A stretch of DNA of 64,000 nucleotides from Methylopumilus universalis (GCF_006363895.1 NZ_CP040953.1); one strand, 5' to 3'; positions 18,001 through 27,127 are shown, numbered from the stretch's first letter. Translations and numbers: made by a program. Notes: generated by a model from the letters alone, not told the origin.

Positions 18001-18140
18001 TTTCTACAGGCCCAGGCTCTGAAGTTCAAAAACCCCTTGCTATCGTTGTCATTGGGGGTCTTATTACTTCAACGTTATTAACGCTACTTGTTTTACCTAC
18101 GCTTTATAAAAGATTTGAAGAAAAAAATATTGAAGCTTAA
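15045..18140 (+). CDS. CzcA/CusA-family heavy-metal-type RND pump
   Basis: A 1031-residue inner-membrane RND transporter with 12 helices and two large periplasmic loops. The TM4 motif near residues 398-418 reads TIAIGLMVDGSVVVVEN. It retains the VDG aspartate and VEN glutamate but has Ala where CzcA has the Asp of DFG, as CusA-type pumps do. PDVTNIQVQIATPAPGKSPEEVE near the N-terminus is typical of the HME subfamily. It should export a metal ion using the proton gradient, but the ion cannot be assigned. It is last of the three pump genes and is followed 18 bases later by a PII-like gene. Confidence 0.92.
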   Translation: MIEKIVRGSLQQRLVVLVFAIALLVAGFFGVKKLSVDAFPDVTNIQVQIATPAPGKSPEEVERFITIPIEIAMTGLPGVTDMRSLNKNSLSLITLVFNDHTNVYFARQLVMERLMEVMEKMPDGIVPVLGPVSTGLGEIFQYTLDKPGDENKEISQEELTERRTIQDWVVRPMLRSVPGVAEINSFGGFIKQYQALVDPDRLNHHGLKLHDVYVALAKNNANSGAGVLPQFDEQFLIRGVGLIQSLDDIRSIVLKERNGVPVYMKDVAEVKLGHEVRVGSLVKNGDTESVGAIVMMIRGGNAKEVVTRIKTKVDEINQKQLLPGGLQIKSFYDRSKLVDSALFTVVKVLIEGVILVIAILFLFLGDVRSSLIVVMTLLLTPLITFIAMNYLGISANLMSLGGLTIAIGLMVDGSVVVVENTFHRLGHDKSNSKLRVILESATEVGKPVLFGVGIIILVFIPLMTLTGMEGKMFSPLAVTIAIALFISLVLSFTLTPVLCSYFLKGGSGEDTKIIQIIKAPYLKLLDLSLNNEIKTIGIAVSVFVLSIVVLPFLGTSFIPEMKEGTLVASITRMPNISLDESIDMEKKATKEIVSVPGVLSVVSNIGRGESPADPQSQNESQAVVSLKDKDEWPKGWTQDTISKEIQSKLKTLLGAQIVMMQPISARVAELSTGVRADVAVKIFGEDIKLLKAKADEAAKLAGSIKGAADIKIEKVSGQGYLNINLDRQAIARHGFNASDINDLIETAIGGKIATRVFEGQRSFSAAIRFPEDHRSDVETISNTLLTSPNGSKIALRDLASIEIKDGPAQISREYAKRRIVVAMNVRDRDLGGFVAELQTKLESKLKLPDGYYFVYGGQFENMQRALNHLALIVPVTILAIFFLLFILFNSIRYATMIITVLPFAAIGGVFGLAVTGEYLSVPASVGFIALCGIAVLNGVVLITCIQHLRTEGMSQIDAIREGCKQRLRPVLMTATVALLALVPFLFSTGPGSEVQKPLAIVVIGGLITSTLLTLLVLPTLYKRFEEKNIEA

Positions 18141-18158
18141 ATTAATAGGATCTCGACT

Positions 18159-18494
18159 ATGAAAGAAATTAAAGCCATCATTCCCCCTCATCGGTTACCT
18201 AAAATTCGCTCAGCCATGAGAAACCTTAAAAATTTCCCTGGCATGACGGTCACTAAAGTTGATGGTTGTGGCCACGGTTTAAAAAAAGTCACTGATGATT
18301 TAAAACAAGAGTTAACAGACTACACACCAAAAATTCTCATTCAAATGCTAACACCTGATGATCTAGTTGAAGGTATTTTACAAATTATTGTCGAAGTTGC
18401 ACATACAGGACAACAAGGCGATGGACTGGTATGGGTTACTCCCATTGAACGTATGATTCGTCTATCCGAAAAAATTATTGTTGAAGAAGCTTAA
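18159..18494 (+). CDS. PII-like signalling protein linked to RND pump and SbtA
   Basis: A 111-residue PII-superfamily protein. The ATP-binding B-loop is kept (TGQQGDG at 83-89), as is Arg101. Key residues of nitrogen-type PII are changed: the T-loop start GFGRQ reads GCGHG (Cys37, His39), removing the Gln that binds 2-oxoglutarate-Mg-ATP; Lys90 is Leu; Arg103 is Ser; and the modifiable T-loop tyrosine is absent. This fits the divergent PII group that is associated with metal RND pumps (PII-NG), or an SbtB-like role. It is preceded by an AGGA site 18 bases after the pump stop. The partner may be the pump or SbtA. Confidence 0.85.
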   Translation: MKEIKAIIPPHRLPKIRSAMRNLKNFPGMTVTKVDGCGHGLKKVTDDLKQELTDYTPKILIQMLTPDDLVEGILQIIVEVAHTGQQGDGLVWVTPIERMIRLSEKIIVEEA

Positions 18495-18561
18495 TTTTTT
18501 GTAGAATTGAACTTAAGATCTTAAAAACTCATCTAAAAATTATTTATCAAAAGGATACATC

Positions 18562-19056
18562 ATGAAAAAGCTATCGATCGCTCTTATGGTTTTAGCTTCA
18601 AGCTTTGCGAATGCAGCTGAATTTTCAGATATGGCAACCGTAAAAAGGGTGACGCCTCGTTATATTGAAGTGAATCATCCTATTTCTTCATGCCAAACTT
18701 CAACTGAAGCTGCGCCCCCAAAAGAAAAAGGTATTGCAGGTGCCATTATAGGTGGTGTCGCTGGAGGCTTACTTGGAAGCCGTGTAGGAAAAGGGAATGG
18801 AAAAGTAGCTGCGGGTGCAGTAGGTGCAGCAGTAGGTGCCGTCGTTGGTGACCGTATGCAAAATGACGATACAACTGCGGACACTCGCAATGTAGAACGT
18901 TGTACACAGCGTGATAATTACCAAAGAGTTCAAGAAGGCTATACCACTGTATTTTCATATAATGGCCATGAGTTTGAAGAAGAAACACAAACAAAGTACC
19001 GTGTAGGTCAGAAGGTATCAGTCCAAGTAAATGCAGTTATTGATCAACCCAACTAA
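18562..19056 (+). CDS. Periplasmic/outer-membrane glycine-zipper 2TM protein
   Basis: A 164-residue protein with a signal peptide (1-18, ending FANA). A glycine-zipper segment at about 58-95 (GIAGAIIGGVAGGLLGSRVG then AAGAVGAAVGAVVGDRM) is of the SlyB/17-kDa antigen type. The C-terminal part contains a Cys and a VxEGYTTVFSYNGHEFE strand pattern. Family members are envelope-integrity proteins, usually lipoproteins, but no lipobox is present. It stands alone between the PII-like gene and htpX. Envelope-stress involvement is only suggested by its htpX neighbour. Confidence 0.82.
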   Translation: MKKLSIALMVLASSFANAAEFSDMATVKRVTPRYIEVNHPISSCQTSTEAAPPKEKGIAGAIIGGVAGGLLGSRVGKGNGKVAAGAVGAAVGAVVGDRMQNDDTTADTRNVERCTQRDNYQRVQEGYTTVFSYNGHEFEEETQTKYRVGQKVSVQVNAVIDQPN

Positions 19057-19074
19057 AGAAAGTGTATTTTTAAG

Positions 19075-19956
19075 ATGAAGCGTATCTTTTATTTTCTTGT
19101 TACAAATCTTGCAATCGTTTTAGTTCTTTCTATCACCATGCGACTGCTTGGTGTAGAACCCTTTCTTAACGCGAACGGACTTAACTTAAATAGTCTATTA
19201 ATTTTTGCAGCGGTGATGGGCTTTGGCGGTGCTTTCATTTCACTCGCTATTTCAAAATGGTCAGCCAAACAAATGTCGGGCGCTGTGACGATTGAAAACC
19301 CAAAGACGCCTGATGAAATTTGGCTAATGAATATAGTCAAAAAACAATCTCAAGCCGTTGGAATTCAGATGCCGGAAGTGGCTATATTTAATTCTCCTGA
19401 GGTCAATGCGTTTGCAACAGGCATGAGTCGCAATAGCTCTCTTGTAGCAGTTTCCTCGGGTTTACTTGAAATGATGACAAAAGACGAGGCAGAAGCAGTT
19501 ATAGGTCATGAAATATCACATATTGCAAATGGTGATATGGTCACACTGACTTTAATTCAAGGTGTCGTGAATACATTTGTATTATTCTTTTCTCGTGTCA
19601 TTGGTTATACGGTAGATAAAGTCGTTTTCAAAACTAGACAAGGCACTGGTCCTGCATTTTTTATTACAATGATTATTTCGGAATTACTGTTGGGTGTTCT
19701 AGCTTCAATCGTTGTCATGTGGTTTTCTCGTCAACGTGAGTATCGAGCTGATTTTGGTGGTGGGCAACTCGCAGGAAAACAAAAAATGATTGCAGCCCTT
19801 CAGCGCCTTAAAACACAATATGAAACAAGCGCTTTACCAAAATCAATAGCAGCATTGGGCATTTCGGGTGAACAAGGAATAGGGCTCAAGGAATTATTCT
19901 CGACACATCCAAGCCTAGATGATCGTATCGCTAGACTTCAACAAAGCACAAATTAA
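19075..19956 (+). CDS. htpX: Membrane zinc metalloprotease HtpX
   Basis: A 293-residue M48B protease. Hydrophobic helices lie at about 4-26 and 41-60, then the zinc motif HEISH (His145, Glu146, His149), two more helices (about 158-178 and 193-217) and the third zinc ligand Glu222 in SRQREYRAD. This order is that of HtpX, which degrades misfolded membrane proteins with FtsH. The length matches the family. It lies 18 bases after the glycine-zipper gene and ends 5 bases from the convergent hemE stop. Confidence 0.95.
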   Translation: MKRIFYFLVTNLAIVLVLSITMRLLGVEPFLNANGLNLNSLLIFAAVMGFGGAFISLAISKWSAKQMSGAVTIENPKTPDEIWLMNIVKKQSQAVGIQMPEVAIFNSPEVNAFATGMSRNSSLVAVSSGLLEMMTKDEAEAVIGHEISHIANGDMVTLTLIQGVVNTFVLFFSRVIGYTVDKVVFKTRQGTGPAFFITMIISELLLGVLASIVVMWFSRQREYRADFGGGQLAGKQKMIAALQRLKTQYETSALPKSIAALGISGEQGIGLKELFSTHPSLDDRIARLQQSTN

Positions 19957-19961
19957 ATTTA

Positions 19962-21026
19962 TTAAGCGTGAAACTGTTGGCTATATTCACGCACAGTGTT
20001 GAGCATCACATCGACATGCTCGGGTGGTGTGTGTTCTGTAATGCCATGACCTAGATTAAAGATATGCCCTGATCCTTTGCCATATCTATTTAATATTCTT
20101 TTTACTTCTTTTTCAATTGCTTCAGGTTTAGATAACAGAATCGCAGGATCTAAATTACCCTGAAGGGCAACTTTTTCACCCACTTTTTGGTGTGCCATTC
20201 CAATATCGGTTTGCCAATCAAGTCCTAATGCATCAGAACCTGCTGTTAATTGATCCTCTAACCAAAGGCCGCCGCCTTTAGTAAACATGATTGATGGAAT
20301 TTTTTTAGTATTCATCATTTTCAAATTGGATAAAATCACTTTCATATAAGGCAATGAAAATTCTAAATAGCCTTGATGAGATAGTGCACCACCCCATGAA
20401 TCAAAAATCATAATCGTATCGACACCAGCTTCAATTTGCGCGTGCAAATATTGCGTCACTGCTTCTGTTGTTGTTTTTAAAATGTGATGAAGTAAATCAG
20501 GACGGCTGTAAGCCATTTTTTTGATCGTTAAAAAATCAGTCCCACCTTGACCTTCCACCATATAAGTCGCAAGCGTCCAGGGGCTTCCAGAAAATCCAAT
20601 CAAAGGCACACGCCCTTGTAATGCTTTTTTGATTTGTGAAACTGCATCAATCACGTACTTTAAGTCTTTATCTATATCAGGTATTTTTAATTTCTGAATA
20701 TCTGCCTCAATACGTAAAGGTCTTTCAAATTTAGGGCCTTCACCGGCTGCAAAGTACAAGCCTAATCCCATCGCATCGGGCACTGTCAAAATATCCGAAA
20801 ATAAAATGGATGCATCTAAAAGCGGGTAACGATCAAGCGGTTGCAATGTCACTTCAGTTGCTAAATTTGGATTCTTACAAAGGCTTAAAAAGTCACCTGC
20901 CTTTTGACGTGTGGCACGATACTCAGGTAAATATCGTCCTGCTTGACGCATCATCCATACAGGCGTGTATGGTGTGGGTTCTCTATGAAGTGCTTTTAAG
21001 AAGTTATCGTTTTTGAGTTGTGTCAT
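19962..21026 (-). CDS. hemE: Uroporphyrinogen decarboxylase
   Basis: A 354-residue enzyme converting uroporphyrinogen III to coproporphyrinogen III in haem synthesis. The signature WMMRQAGRYLPEYR (Arg27, Arg31) is at 24-37, the substrate-binding aspartate is Asp80 in ILFSDILTVPDAMG, and the C-terminal FNLGHGI contains the conserved histidine. Full length for the family. It lies downstream of gltBD on the same strand but is separated by an AT-rich inverted repeat. The other haem gene nearby, hemL, is on the far side of gltBD. Confidence 0.97.
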   Translation of the reverse strand: MTQLKNDNFLKALHREPTPYTPVWMMRQAGRYLPEYRATRQKAGDFLSLCKNPNLATEVTLQPLDRYPLLDASILFSDILTVPDAMGLGLYFAAGEGPKFERPLRIEADIQKLKIPDIDKDLKYVIDAVSQIKKALQGRVPLIGFSGSPWTLATYMVEGQGGTDFLTIKKMAYSRPDLLHHILKTTTEAVTQYLHAQIEAGVDTIMIFDSWGGALSHQGYLEFSLPYMKVILSNLKMMNTKKIPSIMFTKGGGLWLEDQLTAGSDALGLDWQTDIGMAHQKVGEKVALQGNLDPAILLSKPEAIEKEVKRILNRYGKGSGHIFNLGHGITEHTPPEHVDVMLNTVREYSQQFHA

Positions 21027-21032
21027 AGATGA

Positions 21033-21061
21033 TTTTAAAACTTAAAAATAAAGTTTTAAAA
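21033..21061. repeat. AT-rich inverted repeat between gltD and hemE
   Basis: Perfect 11-base arms TTTTAAAACTT and AAGTTTTAAAA flank a 7-base loop, just downstream of the gltD stop and 7 bases upstream of the hemE start. With one G-C pair per stem it would be a weak terminator; it could be an mRNA end or a protein site. Confidence 0.35.
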
Positions 21062-21062
21062 A

Positions 21063-22490
21063 TTAACGAGGAAGGGTAGATGTTCCCATCAAGAATTCAT
21101 CCACTGCGCGAGCACATTGACGACCTTCGCGAATCGCCCATACAACTAAAGATTGTCCACGACGAATATCGCCTGCTGCAAAGACTTTAGCTTTCGATGT
21201 AATATAAGCATCTTTACCTTCTGTCGAAGCTTTCACATTACCGCGCTGATCTTTTTCTACACCAAAAAGGTCTAACATTTTTTGTTGTGGGCTCACAAAA
21301 CCCATTGCGAGCAATACAAGATCAGCTTTCAATGTAAATTCTGAATTAGGCACTTCCACCATCTTGCCATCTTTCCATTCAACACGCGCTGCAATAATTT
21401 CTTTCACTTTGCCATTTTCACCTACAAAACTTTTTGTAGTGACTGACCAATCACGTTCACAACCTTCTTCATGAGAGCTTGATGTGCGGAGCTTAAGTGG
21501 CCAATTCGGCCATACCATCTCCTTATTTTCTTTTACTGGAGGCTGTGGCATCAATTCGAATTGAGTGACTGACGTTGCATGATGACGATTTGATGTGCCC
21601 ACACAGTCAGAGCCTGTGTCACCACCACCAATGACAACGACGTGTTTATCCGTCGCTAAAATTTGATTTTGTAATTTGTCGCCTGCCACCACTTTATTTT
21701 GTTGTGGTAAAAAATCCATCGCAAACATGACACCATTGAGTTCACGTCCAGGCACAGGTAAATCGCGAGGATGCTCTGCACCACCAGCCAAAATGACTGC
21801 ATCGTAGTTATTTGTAAGTTCTTCAGGCTTAACATTTTCACCGATGTTTTGGTTTACTTTAAAAACAACGCCTTCAGCTTCCATTTGTTTCACTCGGCGA
21901 TCGATGTGAGTTTTTTCCATTTTGAAATCAGGAATACCATAACGGAGAAGTCCGCCAATGCGATCATTTTTTTCATATACAGTCACTGCATGTCCGACGC
22001 GAGCGAGCTGCTGTGCTGCTGCCATACCTGCTGGACCGGAACCCACAATGGCAATTTTTTTATTAGTTTTTGATGTTGAAATTAAAGGTTTTACCCAATT
22101 ATTTTCCCAAGCCTTGTCAATAATGGCATGTTCGATCGATTTAATTCCAACAGCATCATCATTGATATTAAGTGTACATGCAGCTTCACATGGAGCGGGA
22201 CAAATACGGCCCGTAAATTCTGGAAAGTTATTTGTAGAATGTAAAACTTCTATCGCTTCTTCCCAATTTTGGTTATAAATTAAATCATTCCAATCAGGGA
22301 TGATGTTATTAATTGGGCAGCCTGTTGTGCAAAATGGAATGCCACAATCCATGCAACGCGCACCTTGTTTTTTAGCTTCGTCATCACTTAGATGAAGCAC
22401 AAACTCTTTATAATTTTTTAAACGTTCTTGTGGTGGTATGTTTTGTTCGCTGATGCGATCAAATTCCATGAAGCCAGTGACTTTACCCAT
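21063..22490 (-). CDS. gltD: Glutamate synthase (NADPH) small subunit
   Basis: A 475-residue beta subunit of glutamate synthase, which supplies electrons from NADPH to the large subunit. The N-terminal cysteines (46, 49, 54, 58 in CMDCGIPFCTTGC; 97, 101, 105 in CPAPCEAAC) bind iron-sulfur clusters. An FAD Rossmann motif, VGSGPAGMAAAQQLARVG, begins near 148, and an NADPH motif, VVIGGGDTGSDCVGTS, lies near 285. Length matches the family. Its start shares one base with the gltB stop, so the two are translationally coupled. Confidence 0.96.
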   Translation of the reverse strand: MGKVTGFMEFDRISEQNIPPQERLKNYKEFVLHLSDDEAKKQGARCMDCGIPFCTTGCPINNIIPDWNDLIYNQNWEEAIEVLHSTNNFPEFTGRICPAPCEAACTLNINDDAVGIKSIEHAIIDKAWENNWVKPLISTSKTNKKIAIVGSGPAGMAAAQQLARVGHAVTVYEKNDRIGGLLRYGIPDFKMEKTHIDRRVKQMEAEGVVFKVNQNIGENVKPEELTNNYDAVILAGGAEHPRDLPVPGRELNGVMFAMDFLPQQNKVVAGDKLQNQILATDKHVVVIGGGDTGSDCVGTSNRHHATSVTQFELMPQPPVKENKEMVWPNWPLKLRTSSSHEEGCERDWSVTTKSFVGENGKVKEIIAARVEWKDGKMVEVPNSEFTLKADLVLLAMGFVSPQQKMLDLFGVEKDQRGNVKASTEGKDAYITSKAKVFAAGDIRRGQSLVVWAIREGRQCARAVDEFLMGTSTLPR

Positions 22491-25400
22491 TATGCAGCTT
22501 CCTTTGTAAGTGACGCATGAAGTTCATTTAATGCACGTTTATATTCGTTTGGCATGACTTTAATAAATTGAGGTCTTACTTTATCCCAGTTATCTAGAAT
22601 AAATTTAGCACGTTCACTCTCAGTGTATTTGAGATGTTTTTCGATGAGTGCTTTTAAAATGACTTCATCAGGTTGATTTAAATGTTGAGGCACTTTGGGT
22701 TGTGCTTGTTGTGTCTCTACTTTTTCTAATGACACCATAGACGGATTGCAACGTTTGCTAAACAAACCATCTTCGTCATATACGTAGGCTACGCCTCCTG
22801 ACATACCTGCTGCAAAATTTTGCCCGGTATTACCTAAAACTACGACAGTACCTCCTGTCATGTATTCACAACCGTGATTACCAACGCCTTCTACCACTGC
22901 GGAGGCACCTGAATTTCTCACACAGAATCTTTCCCCTGCCACGCCACTAAAATAGCTCTCTCCTGTTGTTGCACCATACATCACAGTATTACCTACAATA
23001 ATATTTTCATGTGATTTTGCTTTAAATGCTTTAGGAGGTTTGATCACGACCTTGCCGCCACATAAACCTTTAGCAACATAGTCGTTACCTTCGCCAATCA
23101 ATTCCATGGAAATGCCTTGTGCTAAGAATGCTGCAAAACTTTGTCCAGCGGTACCATTTAAAGTAATTTGAATGGTATCTTGCGGTAAACCTTCATGACC
23201 AAAACGTTTTGCAATTTCATGCGACAACATGGTACCCACAGTGCGATTTGTATTGGTAATCGGTAAATTAATCGATACTTTTTGACGTTTATCTAATGCA
23301 AGTTTTGATAATTTAATAAGTTCGTTATCAAGAGCATGTTCAAGACCGTGCGATTGTTCTTCTGTATGACGACGTGAAACTTCTTTTTCAACATTAGGTT
23401 GGTAGAAAATTTTACTGAAATCAAGTCCTTGAATTTTCCAGTGCTCAATGCCGGCTTGTGTATCGAGCAAATCGGTACGACCAATTAGATCATCAAATTT
23501 TCTAATGCCAAGAGATGCCATCCACTCTCGCACTTCTTCAGCCACAAAGAAGAAATAGTTCACGACATGTTCAGGTTGACCTGTGAAACGTTTACGTAAT
23601 TCTGGATCTTGAGTTGCCACACCGACTGGGCATGTATTCAAATGACATTTACGCATCATGATGCAACCTTCAACCACAAGCGGTGCTGTCGCAAAACCAA
23701 ATTCATCTGCACCTAACAGGGCACCGATGACGACATCGCGACCTGTTTTCATTTGTCCGTCGACTTGAACAATGACACGTCCGCGCAAACGATTTAATAC
23801 TAACGTTTGTTGTGTTTCAGCGAGTCCAATCTCCCAAGGCGTGCCAGCATGTTTAATCGATGAAATAGGCGAGGCTCCTGTACCACCGTCATGGCCTGCA
23901 ATCACAATATGATCAGATTTGGCTTTTGCAACACCGGCAGCAACAGTTCCTACACCTGTTTCAGATACAAGTTTGACTGAAATACTTGCACTTGGATTTG
24001 CATTTTTTAAATCATGAATGAGTTGAGCTAAATCTTCGATCGAATAAATGTCGTGATGCGGTGGTGGTGAAATAAGACCGACACCTGGAACTGAGAAACG
24101 AAGTTTTGCAATGTAAGGGCTCACCTTGTGACCTGGTAATTGGCCGCCTTCACCTGGTTTTGCGCCTTGTGCCATCTTGATTTGAATTTGATCGGCTGAA
24201 CTTAAATATTCTGCAGTCACGCCGAATCGACCGGAAGCGACTTGTTTAATTCGCGAGCGAAGTGAATCCCCTTTTTTAAGTTTAATATCACTTTCAATTA
24301 AGTTAAGGCCAATCACATTTGCAACGGTATTGTCTTTATCTAAAGTTAAGAAGCGTTTTGCGTCCTCACCACCTTCGCCGGTATTCGATTTACCACCAAT
24401 ACGATTCATCGCGATCGCTAATGTTGTATGGGCTTCTGTTGAGATTGATCCTAAAGACATCGCCCCCGTTGCAAATCGTTTGACGATTTCTTTCGCCGGT
24501 TCTACGTCATCTAAGGAAATTGCTTTGTCATTCGTTTTTAATTTAAATAATCCACGTAAAGTCATTTGACGTTTCGTTTGATCATTAATGAGGGCTGCAT
24601 ATTCTTTATAAGTACTATATTGGTTCGTTCTTGTCGCATGTTGTAATTTTGCAATCGAATCGGGTGTCCACATATGTTCTTCGCCTCTGACTCTAAAGGC
24701 ATATTCACCACCTGCATCTAATGCATTAACTAATACTGGGTCAGCTCCAAAAGCGGATTGATGAATACGCATGGTTTCTTCTGCGATTTCTTCAATGCCG
24801 ATACCTTCGATATTGGTGGCTGTTCCTTTAAAGTAAGCATTAATGAGTTGAGAGTTAAGACCCACTGCTTCAAAAATTTGTGCGCCACAGTAAGATTGGT
24901 AGGTTGAAATGCCCATCTTAGACATGACTTTGTAAAGACCTTTACCAATCGATTTTATAAAGTTCTTGTGAGCAAGAACATGGTCATTTGTCATCGCATG
25001 CATAGACTCATATGCCAACCAAGGACAAATTGCCTCCGCACCATAACCACCTAAAAGAGCAAAGTGATGAACTTCACGAGCAGAACCTGTATCCACCACT
25101 AGGCCTGTATTGGTGCGCAAACCTTCGCGCACTAGATGTTGATGTGTAGCCGAAGTGGCTAATAATGCTGGGATCGCCATACGATCTTTGGATTGATTAC
25201 GATCCGATAAAATCAGAATGTTGTAACCATCCTTCACTGCTTTATAAACATCTTGCCGAAGAGTGTCGATTGCTTTTTTCATACCATACGCGTCGTCTTT
25301 TTTAAGACCCTTCACATCGTATGTAATATCAAGCACTAAAGATTTGTATGCATCTTTTGTGAGTTTAGAAATATTTTTTAATTGTTCTAAATCATCAAGC

Positions 25401-27127
25401 GTTAAAACAGGCTGACTTGTTTCAAGTCTTGTAGTTGGTTTTGTTTCATCGACTGCTAATAAATTAGGCTTAGGTCCAATAAATGTCACAAGTGACATCA
25501 CTAACTCTTCACGGATGGGATCGATCGGAGGATTAGTGACTTGTGCAAATAATTGTTTAAAGTAGTTGTAAATAAGTTTTGGTTTTTTTGAGAGTACTGG
25601 AAGTGCAGCATCATTGCCCATCGAACCTGAGTTCTCTTCCCCATTTGCCACCATAGGTTGCAAAATAAATTTAATATCTTCTTGTGTGTAACCAAAACTT
25701 TGTTGTGTATCGAGCAAGGTCGCTTTAAGTTCAGTCTTACTATTTGTTTTCGGGAAGTCACCTAAGAAGTAACGAGAGCTATCAATCCACTCGCGATAAG
25801 GCTTATGTGTTGCGAGTTCTTTTTTCACTTCTTCATCATCAATGATGCGGCCTTTTTCCATATCGATAAGAAGCATTTTGCCTGGTTGCAAACGCCACTT
25901 CTTAATAATTTTTTCTTGTGGGAATTGCAGCACACCCATTTCAGATGCCATCATGACGACACCATCATCGGTCATTAAATAGCGTGCGGGACGTAATCCA
26001 TTTCGATCTAGGGTGGCACCAATCATGCGACCATCGGTAAATGCAACTGCTGCTGGACCATCCCAAGGCTCCATCAATGCAGCGTGATATTCATAGAATG
26101 CACGACGATTTTCATCCATCATAGGATTACCTGACCATGCTTCAGGAATTAACATCATCATTGCATGCGGAAGACTGTAACCACCTGCAACTAACAACTC
26201 TAAACAATTATCAAAACATGCGGAGTCAGATTGGCCTTCGACAATGAGTGGCCATAACTTTTCTAAGTCATCACCTAATAATGCGGATTGCATACTTTCA
26301 TGTCGTGCACGCATCCAATTGACATTGCCTTGCACCGTATTAATTTCTCCGTTGTGCGCAATCATTCTAAATGGATGTGCTAAATCCCATGCAGGGAATG
26401 TGTTCGTTGAGAAACGTTGATGAACTAAAGCCAATGCCGATGTCACACGCTCATCTTTTAAATCTGGGTAGTAAGTGTCCACTTCGTTTGCAAGGAGCAT
26501 GCCCTTATAAACAATGGTGCGACTTGAAAGAGATGGGATATAAAATTGTGCAGGATCGTCAAGCCCTAACTTTTTAACGCTATGTTCAATGCGTTTACGA
26601 ATGACAAATAGTTTTCGTTCGAAATGATTTTGATCTTTGATGTCGCCGCCTTGACCAATGATGACTTGTTTGATTTTGGGTTCTAAAGCTTTCGCAGCAT
26701 CTGCGATATTATAATTATTGGTAGGTACATCACGCCAAGCTAAAAATATTTGGCCTTCTTCTTTGATAATGTCAGTGATGATCTTTTCACATAGAGTGCG
26801 ATGCGAATTTGATTGTGGAAAGAAAATAAGACCGCATGCATATTGACCAGATAGAGGTAAATCAACAGATAATTTTTTAGCCTCATCTCGAATGAGACCA
26901 TCTGGCATTTGAATGAGGATACCAGCACCATCACCTAATTTTGGATCATAGCCTGTCGCACCACGATGCGTTAGGTTGGTTAAGATCTGAAGACCTTGAG
27001 CCACAATGGTGTGACTTTTGGTGCCATGAATGTTAGCCACAAAGCCAACGCCACAGGCGTCATGCTCATTTTTAGGGTTATAGAGACCTTGTTGCTCAGG
27101 TCTTTCGAATTGAGTCATAAACTGCAT
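22490..27127 (-). CDS. gltB: Glutamate synthase (NADPH) large subunit
   Basis: A 1545-residue alpha subunit making two glutamates from glutamine and 2-oxoglutarate. The class II amidotransferase nucleophile is Cys25 (HDACGVGF), exposed after removal of a 24-residue propeptide. Then come the central and FMN-binding synthase domains (GEGGEDAKRF, then PGEGGQLPGHKVSPYIA), a 3Fe-4S motif CHLNTCPVGVATQ, and a C-terminal GXGXG beta-helix. The start may be this ATG or another three codons in; neither has a strong ribosome-binding site. It is the main ammonia-assimilation enzyme with gltD. Confidence 0.97.
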   Translation of the reverse strand: MQFMTQFERPEQQGLYNPKNEHDACGVGFVANIHGTKSHTIVAQGLQILTNLTHRGATGYDPKLGDGAGILIQMPDGLIRDEAKKLSVDLPLSGQYACGLIFFPQSNSHRTLCEKIITDIIKEEGQIFLAWRDVPTNNYNIADAAKALEPKIKQVIIGQGGDIKDQNHFERKLFVIRKRIEHSVKKLGLDDPAQFYIPSLSSRTIVYKGMLLANEVDTYYPDLKDERVTSALALVHQRFSTNTFPAWDLAHPFRMIAHNGEINTVQGNVNWMRARHESMQSALLGDDLEKLWPLIVEGQSDSACFDNCLELLVAGGYSLPHAMMMLIPEAWSGNPMMDENRRAFYEYHAALMEPWDGPAAVAFTDGRMIGATLDRNGLRPARYLMTDDGVVMMASEMGVLQFPQEKIIKKWRLQPGKMLLIDMEKGRIIDDEEVKKELATHKPYREWIDSSRYFLGDFPKTNSKTELKATLLDTQQSFGYTQEDIKFILQPMVANGEENSGSMGNDAALPVLSKKPKLIYNYFKQLFAQVTNPPIDPIREELVMSLVTFIGPKPNLLAVDETKPTTRLETSQPVLTLDDLEQLKNISKLTKDAYKSLVLDITYDVKGLKKDDAYGMKKAIDTLRQDVYKAVKDGYNILILSDRNQSKDRMAIPALLATSATHQHLVREGLRTNTGLVVDTGSAREVHHFALLGGYGAEAICPWLAYESMHAMTNDHVLAHKNFIKSIGKGLYKVMSKMGISTYQSYCGAQIFEAVGLNSQLINAYFKGTATNIEGIGIEEIAEETMRIHQSAFGADPVLVNALDAGGEYAFRVRGEEHMWTPDSIAKLQHATRTNQYSTYKEYAALINDQTKRQMTLRGLFKLKTNDKAISLDDVEPAKEIVKRFATGAMSLGSISTEAHTTLAIAMNRIGGKSNTGEGGEDAKRFLTLDKDNTVANVIGLNLIESDIKLKKGDSLRSRIKQVASGRFGVTAEYLSSADQIQIKMAQGAKPGEGGQLPGHKVSPYIAKLRFSVPGVGLISPPPHHDIYSIEDLAQLIHDLKNANPSASISVKLVSETGVGTVAAGVAKAKSDHIVIAGHDGGTGASPISSIKHAGTPWEIGLAETQQTLVLNRLRGRVIVQVDGQMKTGRDVVIGALLGADEFGFATAPLVVEGCIMMRKCHLNTCPVGVATQDPELRKRFTGQPEHVVNYFFFVAEEVREWMASLGIRKFDDLIGRTDLLDTQAGIEHWKIQGLDFSKIFYQPNVEKEVSRRHTEEQSHGLEHALDNELIKLSKLALDKRQKVSINLPITNTNRTVGTMLSHEIAKRFGHEGLPQDTIQITLNGTAGQSFAAFLAQGISMELIGEGNDYVAKGLCGGKVVIKPPKAFKAKSHENIIVGNTVMYGATTGESYFSGVAGERFCVRNSGASAVVEGVGNHGCEYMTGGTVVVLGNTGQNFAAGMSGGVAYVYDEDGLFSKRCNPSMVSLEKVETQQAQPKVPQHLNQPDEVILKALIEKHLKYTESERAKFILDNWDKVRPQFIKVMPNEYKRALNELHASLTKEAA

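Noticed and set aside
18675..18994. Minus-strand frames with repeated Pro/Thr or His/Leu inside the glycine-zipper gene
   Set aside because: The composition is the reverse reading of the glycine/alanine-rich coding repeat.
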